Shown: positions 14,011 to 27,892 of the stretch, in pieces
How the letters are laid out: every line of letters starts with the position of its first letter
How positions within the stretch are numbered: position 1 is the stretch's first letter
Source of the DNA: Tetradesmus obliquus
Taxonomy: Eukaryota; Chlorophyta; Chlorophyceae; Sphaeropleales; Scenedesmaceae
Length of the DNA stretch: 64,000 nucleotides
Reading direction: 5' to 3'
Assembly: GCA_030272155.1 (NCBI GenBank)
Contig: CP126192.1
Location: forward strand, 2,266,501-2,330,500
Position numbers and translations under genes: made by a program
Notes under the pieces: model-generated
The model's input: the letters and a program-made list of their open reading frames with translations, nothing else
Databases searched by the model: none
What the model was told of the DNA's origin: nothing

Positions 14011-17000
14011 ATGGGTGTGAAGCTGGCCGCCTGGCTGCTGCTGCTGCAGCTCCTTGCAACTGTGGGTAGTTGTGACAAGCGCGTGCAGACCGCCGAACCT
14101 GGTGAGTGCACATACAAAATGTTGGAGGCAGCTGCTGCGGGAGAGGTACCTGCTCTGTCCTTGCTCAGCACTGTTGCTCACAGCGCAGAGATCAGGCATA
14201 TGTGCTGCTGACAGGATGCAGAGCAATCCTGCTCACAGCAGCTCCTGGACCGCTCCGCTTGGATTGACTAGTGGCATAGTCTGATGTTCTGATATATCTA
14301 CACCTGATCTGCCATGTGGGCAAAAAGCACAAGTCAGCTGCGCGCCTACAGCAGTAAGCTTTTGCTTCCAACCAGGCTGCATCTGCTGCTTGGTGCAGGT
14401 CGCGCCTGGTCAGCAGCAGCAGCAACAGTCGAGTCAGGGCCGTCCAGCCAGGCCCATGGTGGGCTGGTGGTGTCCCCTTCGCGGCGGCTGCTGAGGAACC
14501 CAGTACCGCAATGGCTCGTGGATGGCTACTTCGGCATAAAGGGCATACACAACAATTTCTTTCCCAATCCCAATACGGTGAGCTGTTGTGCGCACCGGTA
14601 GCACCTCGACAGCGTCTCCAATCCGATGCTAGGCTGCTGCACTTACAGGCATGAGCCAGCCTGGTACAACCAGTGCATGCAGCAGCCCAGCACTCACTGA
14701 ATGCAAGTTGTGAGGCAGAGCAGGCACAACAGCCAGCTGCATATGCAGCCTCCCCACTGCACACCGTAGTCGACACATCCCACCCGGCACCTGCTACATG
14801 ACACATACTGCACAACGCATCCTACATGACACATACTGCATGATGCATGAACCAAGTCTGGCTGATAGGTGAGAGGACTCACAATGTTGTAGCTGCGCAC
14901 AATGGTGGGTCTTTTATGCCATCAGGTAACACCTGCACACAGCCCTTGCGCATCTGCAGGAAGGCCACTTGCGCTGGTGTGTAGGACATGAGCAGTTGAC
15001 CCATGCACCTGACGTGACAGAGGAGAAGGGGGGGGGTCATGTTTGCCATGGTCGCGCCATGTCTGGAAACCCCACCATTACACGCACATGGCGCCCTGGC
15101 GTCCCATCTGCTATTACCCGCTGCAACCACTGCAGAGCTTGCATGGCGCAACGCTGTTGGCCGAGGCTGCCCACAACATTGCTTTAGGTTTACCAGCTTA
15201 CATCTTGCAAGATGTCAATTGACTGTGTTGTGCTGCTCCTGCCACTTGCCGGTGAAAGGGTGTAACTGTGGACGTCAATACCGTGGAGTTTACGTTTACA
15301 ACGGGCATTTTTATTTACAGCCTTGACGTCACCCCCAGGTGAGGAATTTGGATGAGGCGGTTGTCACAACTGCACACTGCAGCGCTAAACTCGACGACAC
15401 CTTTGCAGCCAGTGCCTTGATACCGTGCATGGTTGTGCAGATCACTGCCACAACCAACATATGTCTACCAAGACTGATACAAAATGCCATCTGACGCAAC
15501 TCAGATCAGAATTATGCAGCTTGGTAGATATGTCAGCGCCCCCTTCGTGAGCAGTCCCGTTTCTGGCCTTACACCATGTGTTCACTCTGTTGTGGCTAAT
15601 AGCGTCTGAGATGGTGCCCGGGCACACAGTGACTATCCTCTCTCGTGTTCTGAGTGTGGCCACTAGTGCAGTACTGCAGCACTCCGGACTGCTGCTGGTG
15701 CAGCCACAGGCCCGGTGTTCATGCTGCAGGCGCAGCCTGGCTGCACATCAAGTGCATGGCTCATTGGCACGAACAGCACAAAGCCAGCAAATATGCACGA
15801 TCAGAAGCATCTCGAGTGTCATTGTCAACGGCAATCCTTGCTCTGAACAAAAAGCAGCGCTGCTGTGGATGCCTTGCTGCTGCTGTGCTGACAATGCAGC
15901 GGCCTGGTGACAGCCCTCATCAAAGAGACAGCCTCATCACCACAGACCATTTCTGCGGGTACTCTGGTGTGCACGCTGACCAGTGCCTCCATTTGCGGGT
16001 TCACATCTTTCAGTACTTCAACACATTGGCCAGCTGACCCAAGTCATACAATCAGTGGCAGCGGCACTTCCGTAACCGTCGAAGTGGAGTTTCCAAGCAC
16101 CACAAACTTCGCGCAGGGCGAGTACACAGCCTCCTATCAAGTCGTGAGTGGCATAGACTGATGCAACACAGCGTGTATTGTGATGTATCAGTTGCCTTGA
16201 CACGGCTGCCACTCTTGTTGCCCCTCAGCTCATGCATGCAAAGACAACACAACACTGCAGTGAATGCATCCCTGGCAGCAGCAGCTGCGGTGATTGTACA
16301 GTGGGTGGACTTCAGTATATTCAGCAGAGTTGTGTCTCGTCGCATGCCCAGTGGAACAGCCTGTTGGATTGTGAAGTTGCTGTTTAGCAGACGGAGTCCA
16401 CTGCACCCTGCACCGCTCATGGCTCGCTGCTGTGTCACTGTCCCGCCGCTGCCTGTTCTTGTGTGCAGGTGCCGTGTGCAGGTGGGTCGCAGATGATGGG
16501 TTGCTAGTGTCTTTCTGATCAAGTGGTCCCCGGCATATCAGCAGAGTTTCAGTGCATACAGGCCAAGCAGCTCTGGTTGTGCACAGCAAACACAGCAGCC
16601 CTTCTGTGGACGTGCTTTCCAAACGCAGAGCTTGTGCGGTGTGGGTTGCAAGGCATGTGTCCTGTGCATGTTGCGCTGTGCGGGAGCTGCGTACAGATGC
16701 AGCAGTCGTGCGCATGGCACACAAGAGAGCCGTGATGCCGGCACTGCACTAGGCATACATTACAGCATGCATGATATCACCACATGCACAGCTGTCTGCA
16801 TGAGGCGCAATATCGTGCCAGATGTGCATGGTGAAGTGACTGGTGTCCTCGCTTTAAGATGTCAAAAATAAACATGTGCAAGTGGACTATGCCACAAATG
16901 TAAGGTGTTGGCTTCTTCGTTACCTGGACCATGGCACCGCCAGTTGCGCAGATATGCCACACAAGCCCGCTTTGCTATTGTTTCACAGTACAGTGCACGT

Positions 17001-20000
17001 TGCTGCCTATCCTCGTGACAGCGTTTGCAGTTTGGTAAACACTGCCGACGGCGATGCGGTCCTTGCGAGTTCTGCTGGATTGCCGACTCAACTGTGCTGT
17101 TTGCTGCTGCAGCCTGCACGACGCTGCCGCTTCCTGCCGGAGCTGACCCTTCCAGCTGCAGCATGCCCCTGGCAGCCGGCTCCAGCCGCAGCCTGAGGTG
17201 CCTGCCAGGGTTTGCGCCCCAGGGCGCAATGCGTGCTGCCTGCACTGTCGCTGAGATTAATATCAGCCCTGCGACAATCGCAGTCAGCGGTTCTTGTGCT
17301 CAGCAATGTGAGTCTGCAAGTCCCTTTACCAAAATAGCTCTTGCAAAGCAGAACAGGTTGCCGTCATGAGCATGCCGAGACCAGAAAGGCGACTCTGCTA
17401 TTTGCTGCGTGTACTTGCAGGAAAGCTTGCGGTTGCAGGTTGAGCAGATGCTGCAGCAGGTGGAGCATGTGTCAAGTGTTTTAAATCAAAGAGTGCACCA
17501 ACAGCTTGCATTAAGCAGGGCACTGCAGCATTCAGGCACGACAGCACACCGGCACCGTGGGTGCAGCTGCATCTTAGTACTGTGGACATCTTTAAGCAAC
17601 TTTGCTGCTCGCAGACAGCTATGGTTTATGATATTGCTGAGCACCAGCATTCCTTGGAACGGCAAGTGGCGCACACGTCCTACTGAAATACTGGCACCTG
17701 TGCCTGCCTGCTTTTGTAGCGTGCAGCAGCAACCCCCCTGCTATTGCAAATGGGCAGTGGGACTGTGGAACTACTGCCATTGGCCAAAACTGCACAGCAA
17801 CGTGTGACCCTGGCTTCCAGTATGCAGCAGCCCCTTCATCACAGTGCTCTGCCATCCCTTGGTCAGCGGCCGACAGCACAGCTACTGCATGGACGCCAGT
17901 CGATACCACCTGCCAGGCCCCGCCATACACCCCACCACAGACTTACTACTCTGACACGTAGTATCAAACTGCGCGCCTGCAGCTAGGGTTGGCTTTCTCA
18001 GGCAGCTGCACCAATCAAGCAGCTGACGCTCTGGGAAATGGCTTGGTAAATGATTTGCAGCAGCTGCTAAGCAGCTGGGCGAACCTCACCACGGTCACAG
18101 TCACAAAGGGAACCAGCAGCAGCAGCTCTAGGCGCTGGGTGAGCGACATTATTGATTGATCACCTTGAGGTTTCTCCTGCTCTAGGTATACGCGTGTGTG
18201 TGAGCAGACCTGTACCTGGGTGCCTGCATGTTCACAACTGCGAGAACGTGTGCAAGTGCAGTGCTGCTGTTGGACTGCTGCAGCTGCTGCTGACAAGCTG
18301 TTGTAATGTTTGGGGTGCAGGCAGGAGCCGGCAGCACAGCCAACCGCGCTGCAGGGGTGCAGCAGCTGGGCAGCATCCAGCTGTTTGAGCTTCAGGTGTC
18401 GCAGTCCATGAGCAAGCTCCCCTTGTACTACACCACAAGTGGCCAGCTGTCGACTGCAACCCGTGTGCTGCAGCAGCTGCGGGAGGCCATTGGCACAGCT
18501 GGCGTGTATGCCAGCCTGCCTACAACAGCCAGCAGTTTCGAGCCCGCCACTTCTCAGACGCTGTTCAATTCAAGTGAGCATGTTGTTTGTTGACTCCGAG
18601 GGCAGGCGACGTTGCAGCAGCGATACAAGTTGCGCAGACGCGTGAATCTCAACGCGTCCTTGCCTGCCCGACCGGGTGCCAGATGTGCGTCTGCATGGCG
18701 CTTCAACCACTGTACTCCCATGAGCAGTAGAGCAGCAGTAGCTTGCAGTGGTGCAATGTCTTCAGGCTCCATCTGGCATGCGGGAGCACGCAGCAATGCA
18801 AGTGGCATACCCACAGTCGACCCCAGCCCACATAGGAGGGGCAAGGTACTGTACGGCGCATGTGCGCCTGCAGGAACCTTTTGTATAGTTGCATGCTTCC
18901 ATGCCCCAACTTTGCAGTTTTCACATCTGCCGAGAACATACAGACAGGAGATGCACCTGTCTGCAAAGTCACACCGCCTGTGCAAACAACAACAGATGTA
19001 CCGTAGGTCACAAGCACAACTCAACGCTTGCAGGAACAGGACCACCTGTTGACCGACAGTGATTGCCTCATACACCAATGTGTACCATGCCATGTCTGGC
19101 TCCCCTGCAGGTTTCCCATCGCCACCTGCACCTATCAGCAACAGCGCGCTAGATGCCTCCCTGTGCCCAGCTGGCCAGGTGCAGTACGCGCCACCTCCAG
19201 CAGCCGGGCCCTGCTATCTCTGCGACCCTGGCACTCAGAACCCTGTCCCGGGCGGGACCTGCCAGAAGTGCAGCATTGCATACACAGAGCCTGATCAGTG
19301 GCAGCGCGGCTGCATGTGTGCTGCTGGTTGGAGCCCCCTGAACTCAGCTGTGACTGGGAAGCTGCAGCAGTGTGTGCAAGATAACCTGAGCTGCCCCTCC
19401 ATTCCTAACAGTGTGGTCAACATTGTGGGCAACGGCTGTTCCTGCATCACAGGCTTTGCTGCACAATATGACAGCACAGGCAAGCTGCAGCAGTGTAGTC
19501 TGAAGTGCCTTTCTATTCCTAACAGTGTGGTCAACACTGCGGGCAATGGCTGCTCCTGCAGCACAGGCTTCACAGCAGAATATGACAGCACAGGCAAGCT
19601 GACTGCTTGTAAGGTCAGGGAAGTAAGGCTGCAGGCGACTGTGGCATCTGGCACGCGCATCAATGTCACCATGCCCAGCAGCAGGCGTTACAGCAGCAGA
19701 GATGCAATCCTTGCCACGGGAAACTGCACCAATGGAGGCCGCTCGTCAGTGGTGAAGGACAGTGATGGCAGGAACATGATCACATACATATCCAGGTGAG
19801 GTGGCTGGTGCCTTCGAGGACGACTCACAACAGTTACAGTGCGATGTATTTGATGTCAGGGGTGGACTGCATCACACCAACAATGATAATGCTGCGTGAG
19901 TGTGTGAGGCGCACAGTGGGTGTACCAGCAGCAGCAATCGCCAGCCACACAGAGAAAAATTCATGCAGCAGAACCTGGTGTGAACGTTGATAGTTTGTGC

Positions 20001-20833
20001 GCTCTGGCGGTGATGAAAGAGACAGTTGGAATTAGGGCCACGATTTGAGATAATCGTGCCGCACAGAGAACCAGAGACGGCAAGTCAGGTTCTAGTGCTT
20101 GTAGCGATGGTATTGGCGATGGTGAAGAATAACATGACGTTACCATGATAGCACAAACCGTTTGATGCATTGAATGGATACATGCACCCACGCATCCCAA
20201 CACGGTGCTGCCTGTGCCGCTGTTGCTGCCTGTCGTGCAGGGCTGGCTTTGTGGGCAATGAGACATGCCACGCAACAACTGCTCAGGGCACAATCTCTGC
20301 AGTACTCACAGTCACACCTGGCTCGTGTGATGACAACATGTGCGGGCTGCAGCGCCAAAGTGGCAGCTGCTCACTGGGCAGGTGCACGTGCCCAGAGGGC
20401 TCTCAGATGGCTTCCCTCTTTGCTCGCAACCCCAACGACGCAGCACGTGCCATTGTGCCGCTTGCTCCAGCTTGCCGCTACCCAAACTTCACCCCAACTG
20501 GGACCTTCACTATGGGCGGCATGACTGTCCGCCCTGGAGCTGTGATGAACATCACATTCACTCTTGCACAGCCAGGTGTGGTTTCTGAGTGTGTCAGATC
20601 TGACGCTGCCCTGCTCCCCAGCGTTCGCCTGCTCAGCTTCCCATGCCGCAAGCGTGCTAATGCACCTGCTGCGGCCGTGCCACAGAAGCAGCTTGACGCA
20701 CCGGTTGCGGTGCAATGCCGGCGAGTACTCGGCTCAGCTGGAAGTGCCAAATGGCATCAGCGGTGCATGCCTGCAGGTGGGCATATGGCTAGCTGACGGC
20801 AGCATACAGAGGGCACCTGTCAAAGTTATCTGA
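14011..20833 (+). CDS. Secreted Cys-rich modular protein with sushi-like and EGF-like repeats (exon model partial)
   Basis: The start at 14011 encodes a clear signal peptide (MGVKLAAWLLLLQLLATVGS). Exons supported by coding signal and splice sites are 14011-14101, 14399-14577, about 15946-16143, 17113-17307, about 17725-17958, about 17988-18138, 18321-18573, 19111-19795, 20241-20575, plus a last exon ending at 20833. Phases agree for 14101 to 14399, 14577 to 15946, 18573 to 19111 and 19795 to 20241; other joins are unresolved. Seen: a sushi/CCP-like block (NGQWDCG ... CTATCDPGF ... C), two blocks of a beta-strand SGSC plus amphipathic helix type, a Cys-rich CPAGQ/LCDPGT block, two tandem EGF-like repeats (19392-19610) and several N-glycosylation sequons. 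The role is probably extracellular matrix, cell wall or surface adhesion; no enzyme domain was seen. Several genes misread as one cannot be excluded for 14.6-15.9 kb. Confidence 0.6.
14795..14850. repeat. Two-copy 28-bp tandem repeat
   Basis: TACATGACACATACTGCA recurs with a 28-bp period at 14795 and 14823, inside a presumed intron of the secreted-protein gene. Confidence 0.8.
19392..19610 (+). repeat. Tandem EGF-like repeat pair in coding sequence
   Basis: Two 105-nt units (19392-19496 and 19506-19610) encode the pattern C-x-SIPNSVVN-x5-GCSC-x-TGF-x5-DSTGKL-x2-C. They differ at few codons, which points to recent unit duplication. A weaker related unit (ending VTGKLQQC) precedes them near 19320-19377. 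Confidence 0.9.
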
Positions 20834-23074
20834 GGATTGGCAGAGTTTGTGTCGATGCAGCAGCAAGTGCTGCCGTGCTGCCCGCAACACAGCTGCCCCA
20901 TGGTAGGCTGAGCTAACAGGCATGGCTTGTGCAACATGCGCAGTTGGAGCAGCATGTCGCCACTGCAGCAGAACTGGCAGCACCATGCCTGTGTACCTTT
21001 GGGTTGCGGCCTCTGGACCACACCTATAAAGTCAGAATACGGACTTCTTCATGAAAGCCCACCTGTCACGTCCCCACATTCTCATTGCAAACACATTGTT
21101 GAGCCACGGGGTTGACAGGTGCAGGACGCCTGCAGGCAGCATGTGTCGTACAAGCTGCTGCACTCTGGTGCGGCACAGCAACTTTTGGCATACGTATTCA
21201 CCATCAATGCGAAAGCTTCTGTTACACTGCTTATGATATGTGCATCTATGTTGAGTCGGTGCTATGTGGTGCTGAGCTGGTGTGAGCAGCTTCCTGCATG
21301 CGCGGCCAGATCATTGCACATCTTTTCAATTCAGATACCTCAACACTTACAATACATACACGGCAGAAATGCAATGTCGTTGCTTTGACCCATCTGCTTT
21401 TTCTTTACTGAATAATCGTAAAATCTGCATCATGCAGTTGGAGCAGTATACGAGATGCTGGCCCTGGATGGGTCTTCAGCTTGGCTGAATGCATTACACA
21501 GCGCACATACGCTGTGCCGCATGCATCCATTGTGGTATTACTACTAGTACACACTGCCAGTAGGTGCGCAGCGCCTTTAAGAATTGTTTTGAGAACTGTG
21601 GTGAACACCATCACCATGATATGAGTTTGCGGCTGGACTGCAGGGACTCGTCATATTGATTATGTTCACACGGCATGACATCTCAGCCTGTACCGCGCCT
21701 GTTGCGTGTCGGCTGATGTACTGTTGGCGTGGGGGATTGCTGGCAGACCAGCTGATTACCCCATATCTGTATTTGCATAGTATGCTTTGCGTCATGCAAG
21801 GCGGGGTGAAAGTTGGGGCGCTCAGCTGCTTTCATTTCAATGCATACAAGGCAGCAGACCAGCAGAGCAAGCACCCAAATGACCAACATCATGCCATGTA
21901 TGTGTCCGCAGCATTGCCTGCAAGCTTGATCAAGCCGGTGTGGCGTTGCCTGCTTTGTTTGCTCTGGTTGCCTCACATGTTGCTCATGACAGAGAATACA
22001 TACTTCATTCCAATGCTGCTGCTCAGAACACAGTGTTCGCTGACCTTTGTGCGCGGTTGCTGTCCTGTCCTCTATTTGATGGGTGGGCGCGACATTCACT
22101 TTGCAAGCACTCCGTTGCTACACGTTGGCTTGTACAGCCCACCGCCAGATGCATGATGTACTACCAACAGCTGATGATCAGCGGCTGCATGGCTGCGGCA
22201 CACTGCATATCAAACAGCATGCTTGATAAGGAAAGGGTGCCGATTTGACAGCACTGATTATGTCTGCTTGAGTTGTCGTGGAGATCCTGTCAGCCTGATG
22301 GCATGACAGGCACCACGAAAGCTTCCTGCGTCAAGGCCCCACGAGCCATGTGGAGCAACAATCTGGCGTATCATGCCTAGTTTGGCAGTGGGGCTGTTGT
22401 ATGTAGCCATGCCTACCCACGTTGCTGGGGTAACCCCTGTACTACTAGTAATAGTATTGCTGTGTCCCGGATGTCCTTGGCCATGGCGCTGCATGTTGCA
22501 CCCCTAGCTATAGTATTCCAGCGCCTCGCGCGCTTAGGTGTGATCGTTGTTACCTGCCTTGGCGATTGTTGAAAGCGGTGCACAGGGCCTTGCCTCGAGC
22601 CTGGAGCCTCAAGTGGCTGAGGCACTGCTGCTGGTGCCTTCTTCACATGTTTAGTGTTTCTACTTGTTGAAGTGGCAGAGACAAGTGTAGGATACTCTTC
22701 GTTTGGTGGGCATGTTATGGAAGCAAGCTGGGGCAGGCTGCCCTCCGTTCTGGTTGAAAAGACCTTCAGCAATCTGTGTATAGTAGAATGTGCCTGGGTC
22801 ATCTCCATGGCTGTGGCACTGGTGTCACGTGCAAACTCGCTTGCGTTACACTCAAAGGGCACTGGTTGCATGTGCAACCAAACTGGCTTGCAGGAACACT
22901 CACAGGAGTGCTGATGGCATGTGCAACCACTGGCTTGCATCACACTCACATAGCGCTGGTCGCACCACCAAGTACCCAGCGCACACTCATGTCAGTCAGT
23001 GACAACTACAAACCCCCAAATGAGTAGCCGCTGCAGTAGTGACTACTGCAGGTTGCGTTGCTCATGAGTCGTGG
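20834..23074. other. Long convergent intergenic region, no gene seen
   Basis: About 2.2 kb lies between two converging genes. Open frames up to 178 codons exist on both strands but none shows a domain, signal peptide or consistent splice signals. A short direct repeat (a CATGTGCAACCA core) occurs near 22868 and 22918. Long 3' UTRs are likely. Confidence 0.45.
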
Positions 23075-26000
23075 TCATGGCACGTACTCCGTGTGGTTGC
23101 CCATCAGCTCCTTGCGCCTTGCCTCATCATTCATCCTGCAAGCGCACACACAGCAGCAAGATGTTGGCAGCTAGACTGCAAGGCCCGCAATTACAACACC
23201 CAACACTAGTCTTGCTGTCCGGCTGCTGTACTCTGCCAGAAGTAAGAGGATGATGCAGTTGATCAGATCGCTGACCTGCCACAGCTGCACTTGGCTGTTG
23301 CACATGTCTGCGTGCTAACAGTCACAGCGCTTCTGAATCAAACAGGTGTTGCCTTCAGGCCACTTGCACAGTGCTGCAGCTGGCTCCTACCAGTGGAAGT
23401 AGTCTAGGCACTCCTGCGCCCTCTCCTCTGCCTGCGGATGCATGCTGATGGACATGCGGTTCTTGGGCCTGCGTTCAGCAGCAGGGCAGCGCAGAACAGC
23501 AGCGCAGACATCAGGAGCACTGAGATGCAGGAAGCAGCACCAGGACAGGCAGTGGTCTGTGATGGCTGCGTGGCTGTGATGTAGCATGTCACATGCACAC
23601 GGTGTTAAAGGAATGCACAAGGTGTTGGCCAGCCTGCTGTACGTAGCTGTCAGCGGTACCGGCCGGCCTGCATTGCCGATCGCACCTGTGATACATGGGA
23701 GGCCATGACCTGCCCACATGATTGAGCACCCAGATGGGAACGTTGCGGAGCCACAGGTGCGCACTGAACCAGATGTCGTCCTGCAGGAAACAGGCAACGC
23801 CAAAGTGGCGTGTGTTGAGTCAAGCTGCTTCTGACGCAGCAGCCCGTCCTGGCTGATGCTGTGCGCCGTTGCGCAGAGGTTGGCTTACTATGCTGATGAC
23901 ATGCAAGTCTAGCACCAAACATGTTGTGGCTGTGCAATCACCATGCGGACTTTGGCACGCGATTTCCTGCAATACAGTAACGACTTGCTGCACGCATAGC
24001 ATGCTGACAGGAAGCAGCACACCGCTGCGCAACTCACGTGATGCAGGCAGCCCTTGGGTGCACGGTCCTGCAGCACAGCCGTGCAGCCACAGCAGATGTT
24101 CACACCACGCAACCAGCTGTCCACAGCTTGTCAAAAAGAGCAGATGTTATGCAGCACGCTGTGCTTATGTGCTCAGCCACTGAGCAAGGCAGCTTCCCGC
24201 ATGAGCATGTGTTGAATGCAGCCTATCAAAGATATACCAACACCAGTGCAAACAGTAGCTATAGCTGGTAGCCACCACATGCAGAACACGAGCACCACAC
24301 ATGCAGGACCTCACCTGATCAAACACCAGATCGTCCAGGTAGCCGCGACGGTATGCTGCTGATGCGTACGCTGTTATGAAGCCCTTGCAAACACCTTCGC
24401 TCAGCTTCCACTCGCGCCAGCCCTTGCGTGGCGGGTTCTTCTTGGCATCCCAGTATGTGTTCTCGCAGCCTGCAGCATACAGCGTGAAGCGTGAGTGAGC
24501 CCAAGTGCGCTTGTCACAGGATGACAGACCCAGTGCTGCGAGCAAGACGATCGAGTGCTGATCCGCACAGGACTGACGTGGTGGGCACAGACAGACAGGA
24601 CCCCGATTCTGTGACTATTGCCTTTGTAGGGTACACCAACGGACAGCGAACAGCAGGATGTCTGCGTGATGTCTGCTGTGCAGTGGGGGCTGCCAGCAGT
24701 GGTGGGGGTTGTCTGCAGTGTGTCTGCGTGATGTCTGTGTGATGACTGCTGTGCAGGGTTGCCTGCAGTGGTGACTTACTGCGGACCACAACGTAGCCGG
24801 GCCGCCTCAACATCTCCTCCTCCAGCTCAGCCACTGCAGTTGCAAGACAACAGAGACCACACAGCAGCAGCACCACATGTTGCAGCTGACCGCACCCAAT
24901 ATGCGTTGCTGCTTACCTTACAACAGAGCGGTGTTGCAGGTTTGCAAGAAATGCCACTAGCGTACAGTACAACAAGCCAGCAGCAGGTTCTGCAAATTGC
25001 ACACTGCGAACATGAACGACAGTTTGCGTGCTTGTACTGATCACAGCCCACCTGTGGTGGTTGAGTAGTAAGTATCATCCTGCAAGCAAAGAGCATGAGA
25101 AGCCCTGGTGAGTCCTCAAATACACGGATACTACAGCACATGGAGCTCAACAGCTACATGCAGTGCAGTGGCAGCGCCAGTCAAAACAGTGAATCGGCCT
25201 GGCCCACGAGTGCTTGACCGGAACCTCTGCATCTGGCTTGTGACATCCAGTTCCAGCCTACACAGTTGACGCCTAGCAGTGCAGACATAACACTGAACGG
25301 CGTACACCACACAAGCACCTACACCACGACTGCGTACACAGCAGATGCAGCAGGGGAGCAGCAATTCACCGGCTTACATCGATTGTGATGATGATGGTCT
25401 CGGGGTCAGTTTCCACCTCCAAAGTTGGCAGCAGCTTTGTGGCGGGGCCAAAGTCCTTGCGCGCAGGCAGCACCTTGACCACGCCAGGGAACTGCTTCTC
25501 AAGCATTTTCGCATCACCAGGGATCTGCGTCTCACTGTTGACCTCCTTGTCATTTGAGTCAAACCTGCATGTGTTATGTTTGACCAGAACATGTGCATGA
25601 GCAGGAGAGCCACTGAGCAGCACTGTACGCCTGGGAACAAGCAAGCTGTTCCTCATGGTCTGGTTTGCTGCGCTAGAGTGCCGCAAACAAGCCCAAGCGC
25701 TATGCGTGCATAGGTGTGCGGCACGCTGCGATGCATCACCACATGCATCATCACAGTACATGCACGATCACAACACACCAGACAGATGCAACCGAGTCCT
25801 GCAAAGGTGTCGCAGCTGCCAAGCACAGTTCCACCCGCATCAATTGCTCACCTGCTGACATTCACTGTCACCCAAAAGTACAGCGCATCCGGTTTCCGCG
25901 TGCCATGCATGATGGAGTACACAGTTGGCGCGCCAAATTCAGCACGCCCTGGGAAGCTCGCCATAGACACAACCAGCCTCTTGGCTCTGGGCGGGCCCTC

Positions 26001-27857
26001 CTCCTGCTCCCCCTCTTCAGCTACAAGCGCTGCGCTGCCACCGCTGCTTTGCTTGGAGCCGGGCCGCGAGTGAGCTGCGCGGGCTGGCCCGTATGCCCAC
26101 ACTTTCTCCACATGCAGCCAAGCAAACTCTGCAGTCATACACACGGGGTGTGGCATTATTCAGCTTCGGGAAGAAAGTATCCACAACAATGTGGAGTAGA
26201 CAGCCGCTGCGACTGCTGGAACACAGCTGCGCAACGGCGCATGAAGGCTAGCACCCTTCAAAGGCTATGGCTGATGGCACGCGCATGCACCATCCTCGCC
26301 ACCGCAAGCCAGCATGCCAATGACAGCAGTTGAATGGATGACCACGTGCTCATGACACTCACGCGAGCAGCACCCTGGCTGTCCGCCGCCGTTGTCGACA
26401 CGCGATGTGGCGCCATAGCCCAGTGCAGCCAAGTGTGCGAAGATCAACGCCAGCTGTGCGGGGCTGCGTGCTGCCTCTGGCGGCAGCGCTGTGGCCTCCG
26501 GAGGGGGCGGCCGTATGTGCAACTCAGCTGCCAGCTGGCGCGGCAGCAGCGTGTTGTGCTTCAGCTGCGCAAAAATCGCAGCGTCCGGGCCTTCCATGTC
26601 TGCTTGGGCGGTGGTAGAACAGTGAATGCAGCAGAGAGCAGGGATGGTGTGGCGCGTGCTGTAATGTAAGTAACAGTCAAAACTCGGCGCCTCATGGCAC
26701 ATACATTGAGTGGCAAAAATTGACACCAATATGGTTTGCTTGGTCAGGCAAGGCACATCCTGCACCCCGGACCAGCGTTGCATGCGCTGAAGACTGCACG
26801 GTTAAGACTCAAAACACGCACTGCAGCTGCAGCACCCCACATCCCAGCCACTCGCACCTATTTTCAGGGCCTCGATGCCCCTGGTGTGATGCCCCAGCTG
26901 CTTCACAATCTCCTGCCAGCTCTTGTGATCAGGCTTGCCCTCCCCGATGCACAGCTTGTGATGCTTGTGGCGCTTCTTGTCTATACTCTTGCCCTCTGTC
27001 GTGCAGTCCAGCGTGTGCACCTCACACTTTGTAAAAGCTATGACGTCTTTTTCGAAAGCATAGTCCTGCTGCACCGGCCCCACGCTGTACACTACGCAGC
27101 TTGGCAGGCGCCCCATGTCACAGAAGCGCCAGCGGTAGTACGGCGAGGCTGGCCGGTGTGGTGGGCAGTTGAGGATGGGCGAGACCGGGTCAAAGCGCCC
27201 AAAGCCCTTTGGGAAGTCCGCTGCAGTGCATTTGCAGTTGGTTGGCGTGAGCGGAACGCCGCAGCAGAAGGGGAAGCACGGCAGTGGCGGGTGAAAGGCA
27301 TGGCAGAAGCCTGCTAAGTGACCCAGCTGCAGCTGCACTGCAAACCTTGCGTTGCCTGCAGATGCTGGCATGTGCTCAACAACCTGCAAGTGAGGCCTGT
27401 GCTGTCATGCACTGCTTGCCAAGTGATCGGATGCATGGCTGCGTCAATCAGCGCAATCAACAGTGCTGCTGCCCTTACGGAAGCCACAGCAGTGTGCTGC
27501 AGCGACCTGCGCAACATGACTCATCGTCTCAGCGCTGCTGCTGCTGCTCACCATCTGGGTTGAAGCTGGTGTGCACCTTGGACAGCAGGCTGGTCCTGAA
27601 TGCCGTCAAACTGCAGCGTAGGAAAGTCGGTGTGGGATGCTTGCTTGGCGAGGCAGCTTTAGAAAAGACAACGTCGAACATTACATGGTACTGGAGCTCC
27701 TGCAACAGTGCTCATTATGTGCACAACCCATGAAGTGCAGCTGCTGATGTTGACAGGGAGCAATCAGCATCTGCTCACTTTGCAAGCGCTGCACTGCCGT
27801 ACAATCCCGGGAAGACGCCTTGGCTGTTGCACTCGTGCCATGCTGCTGGCACACAAG

Positions 27858-27892
<35 letters not shown>

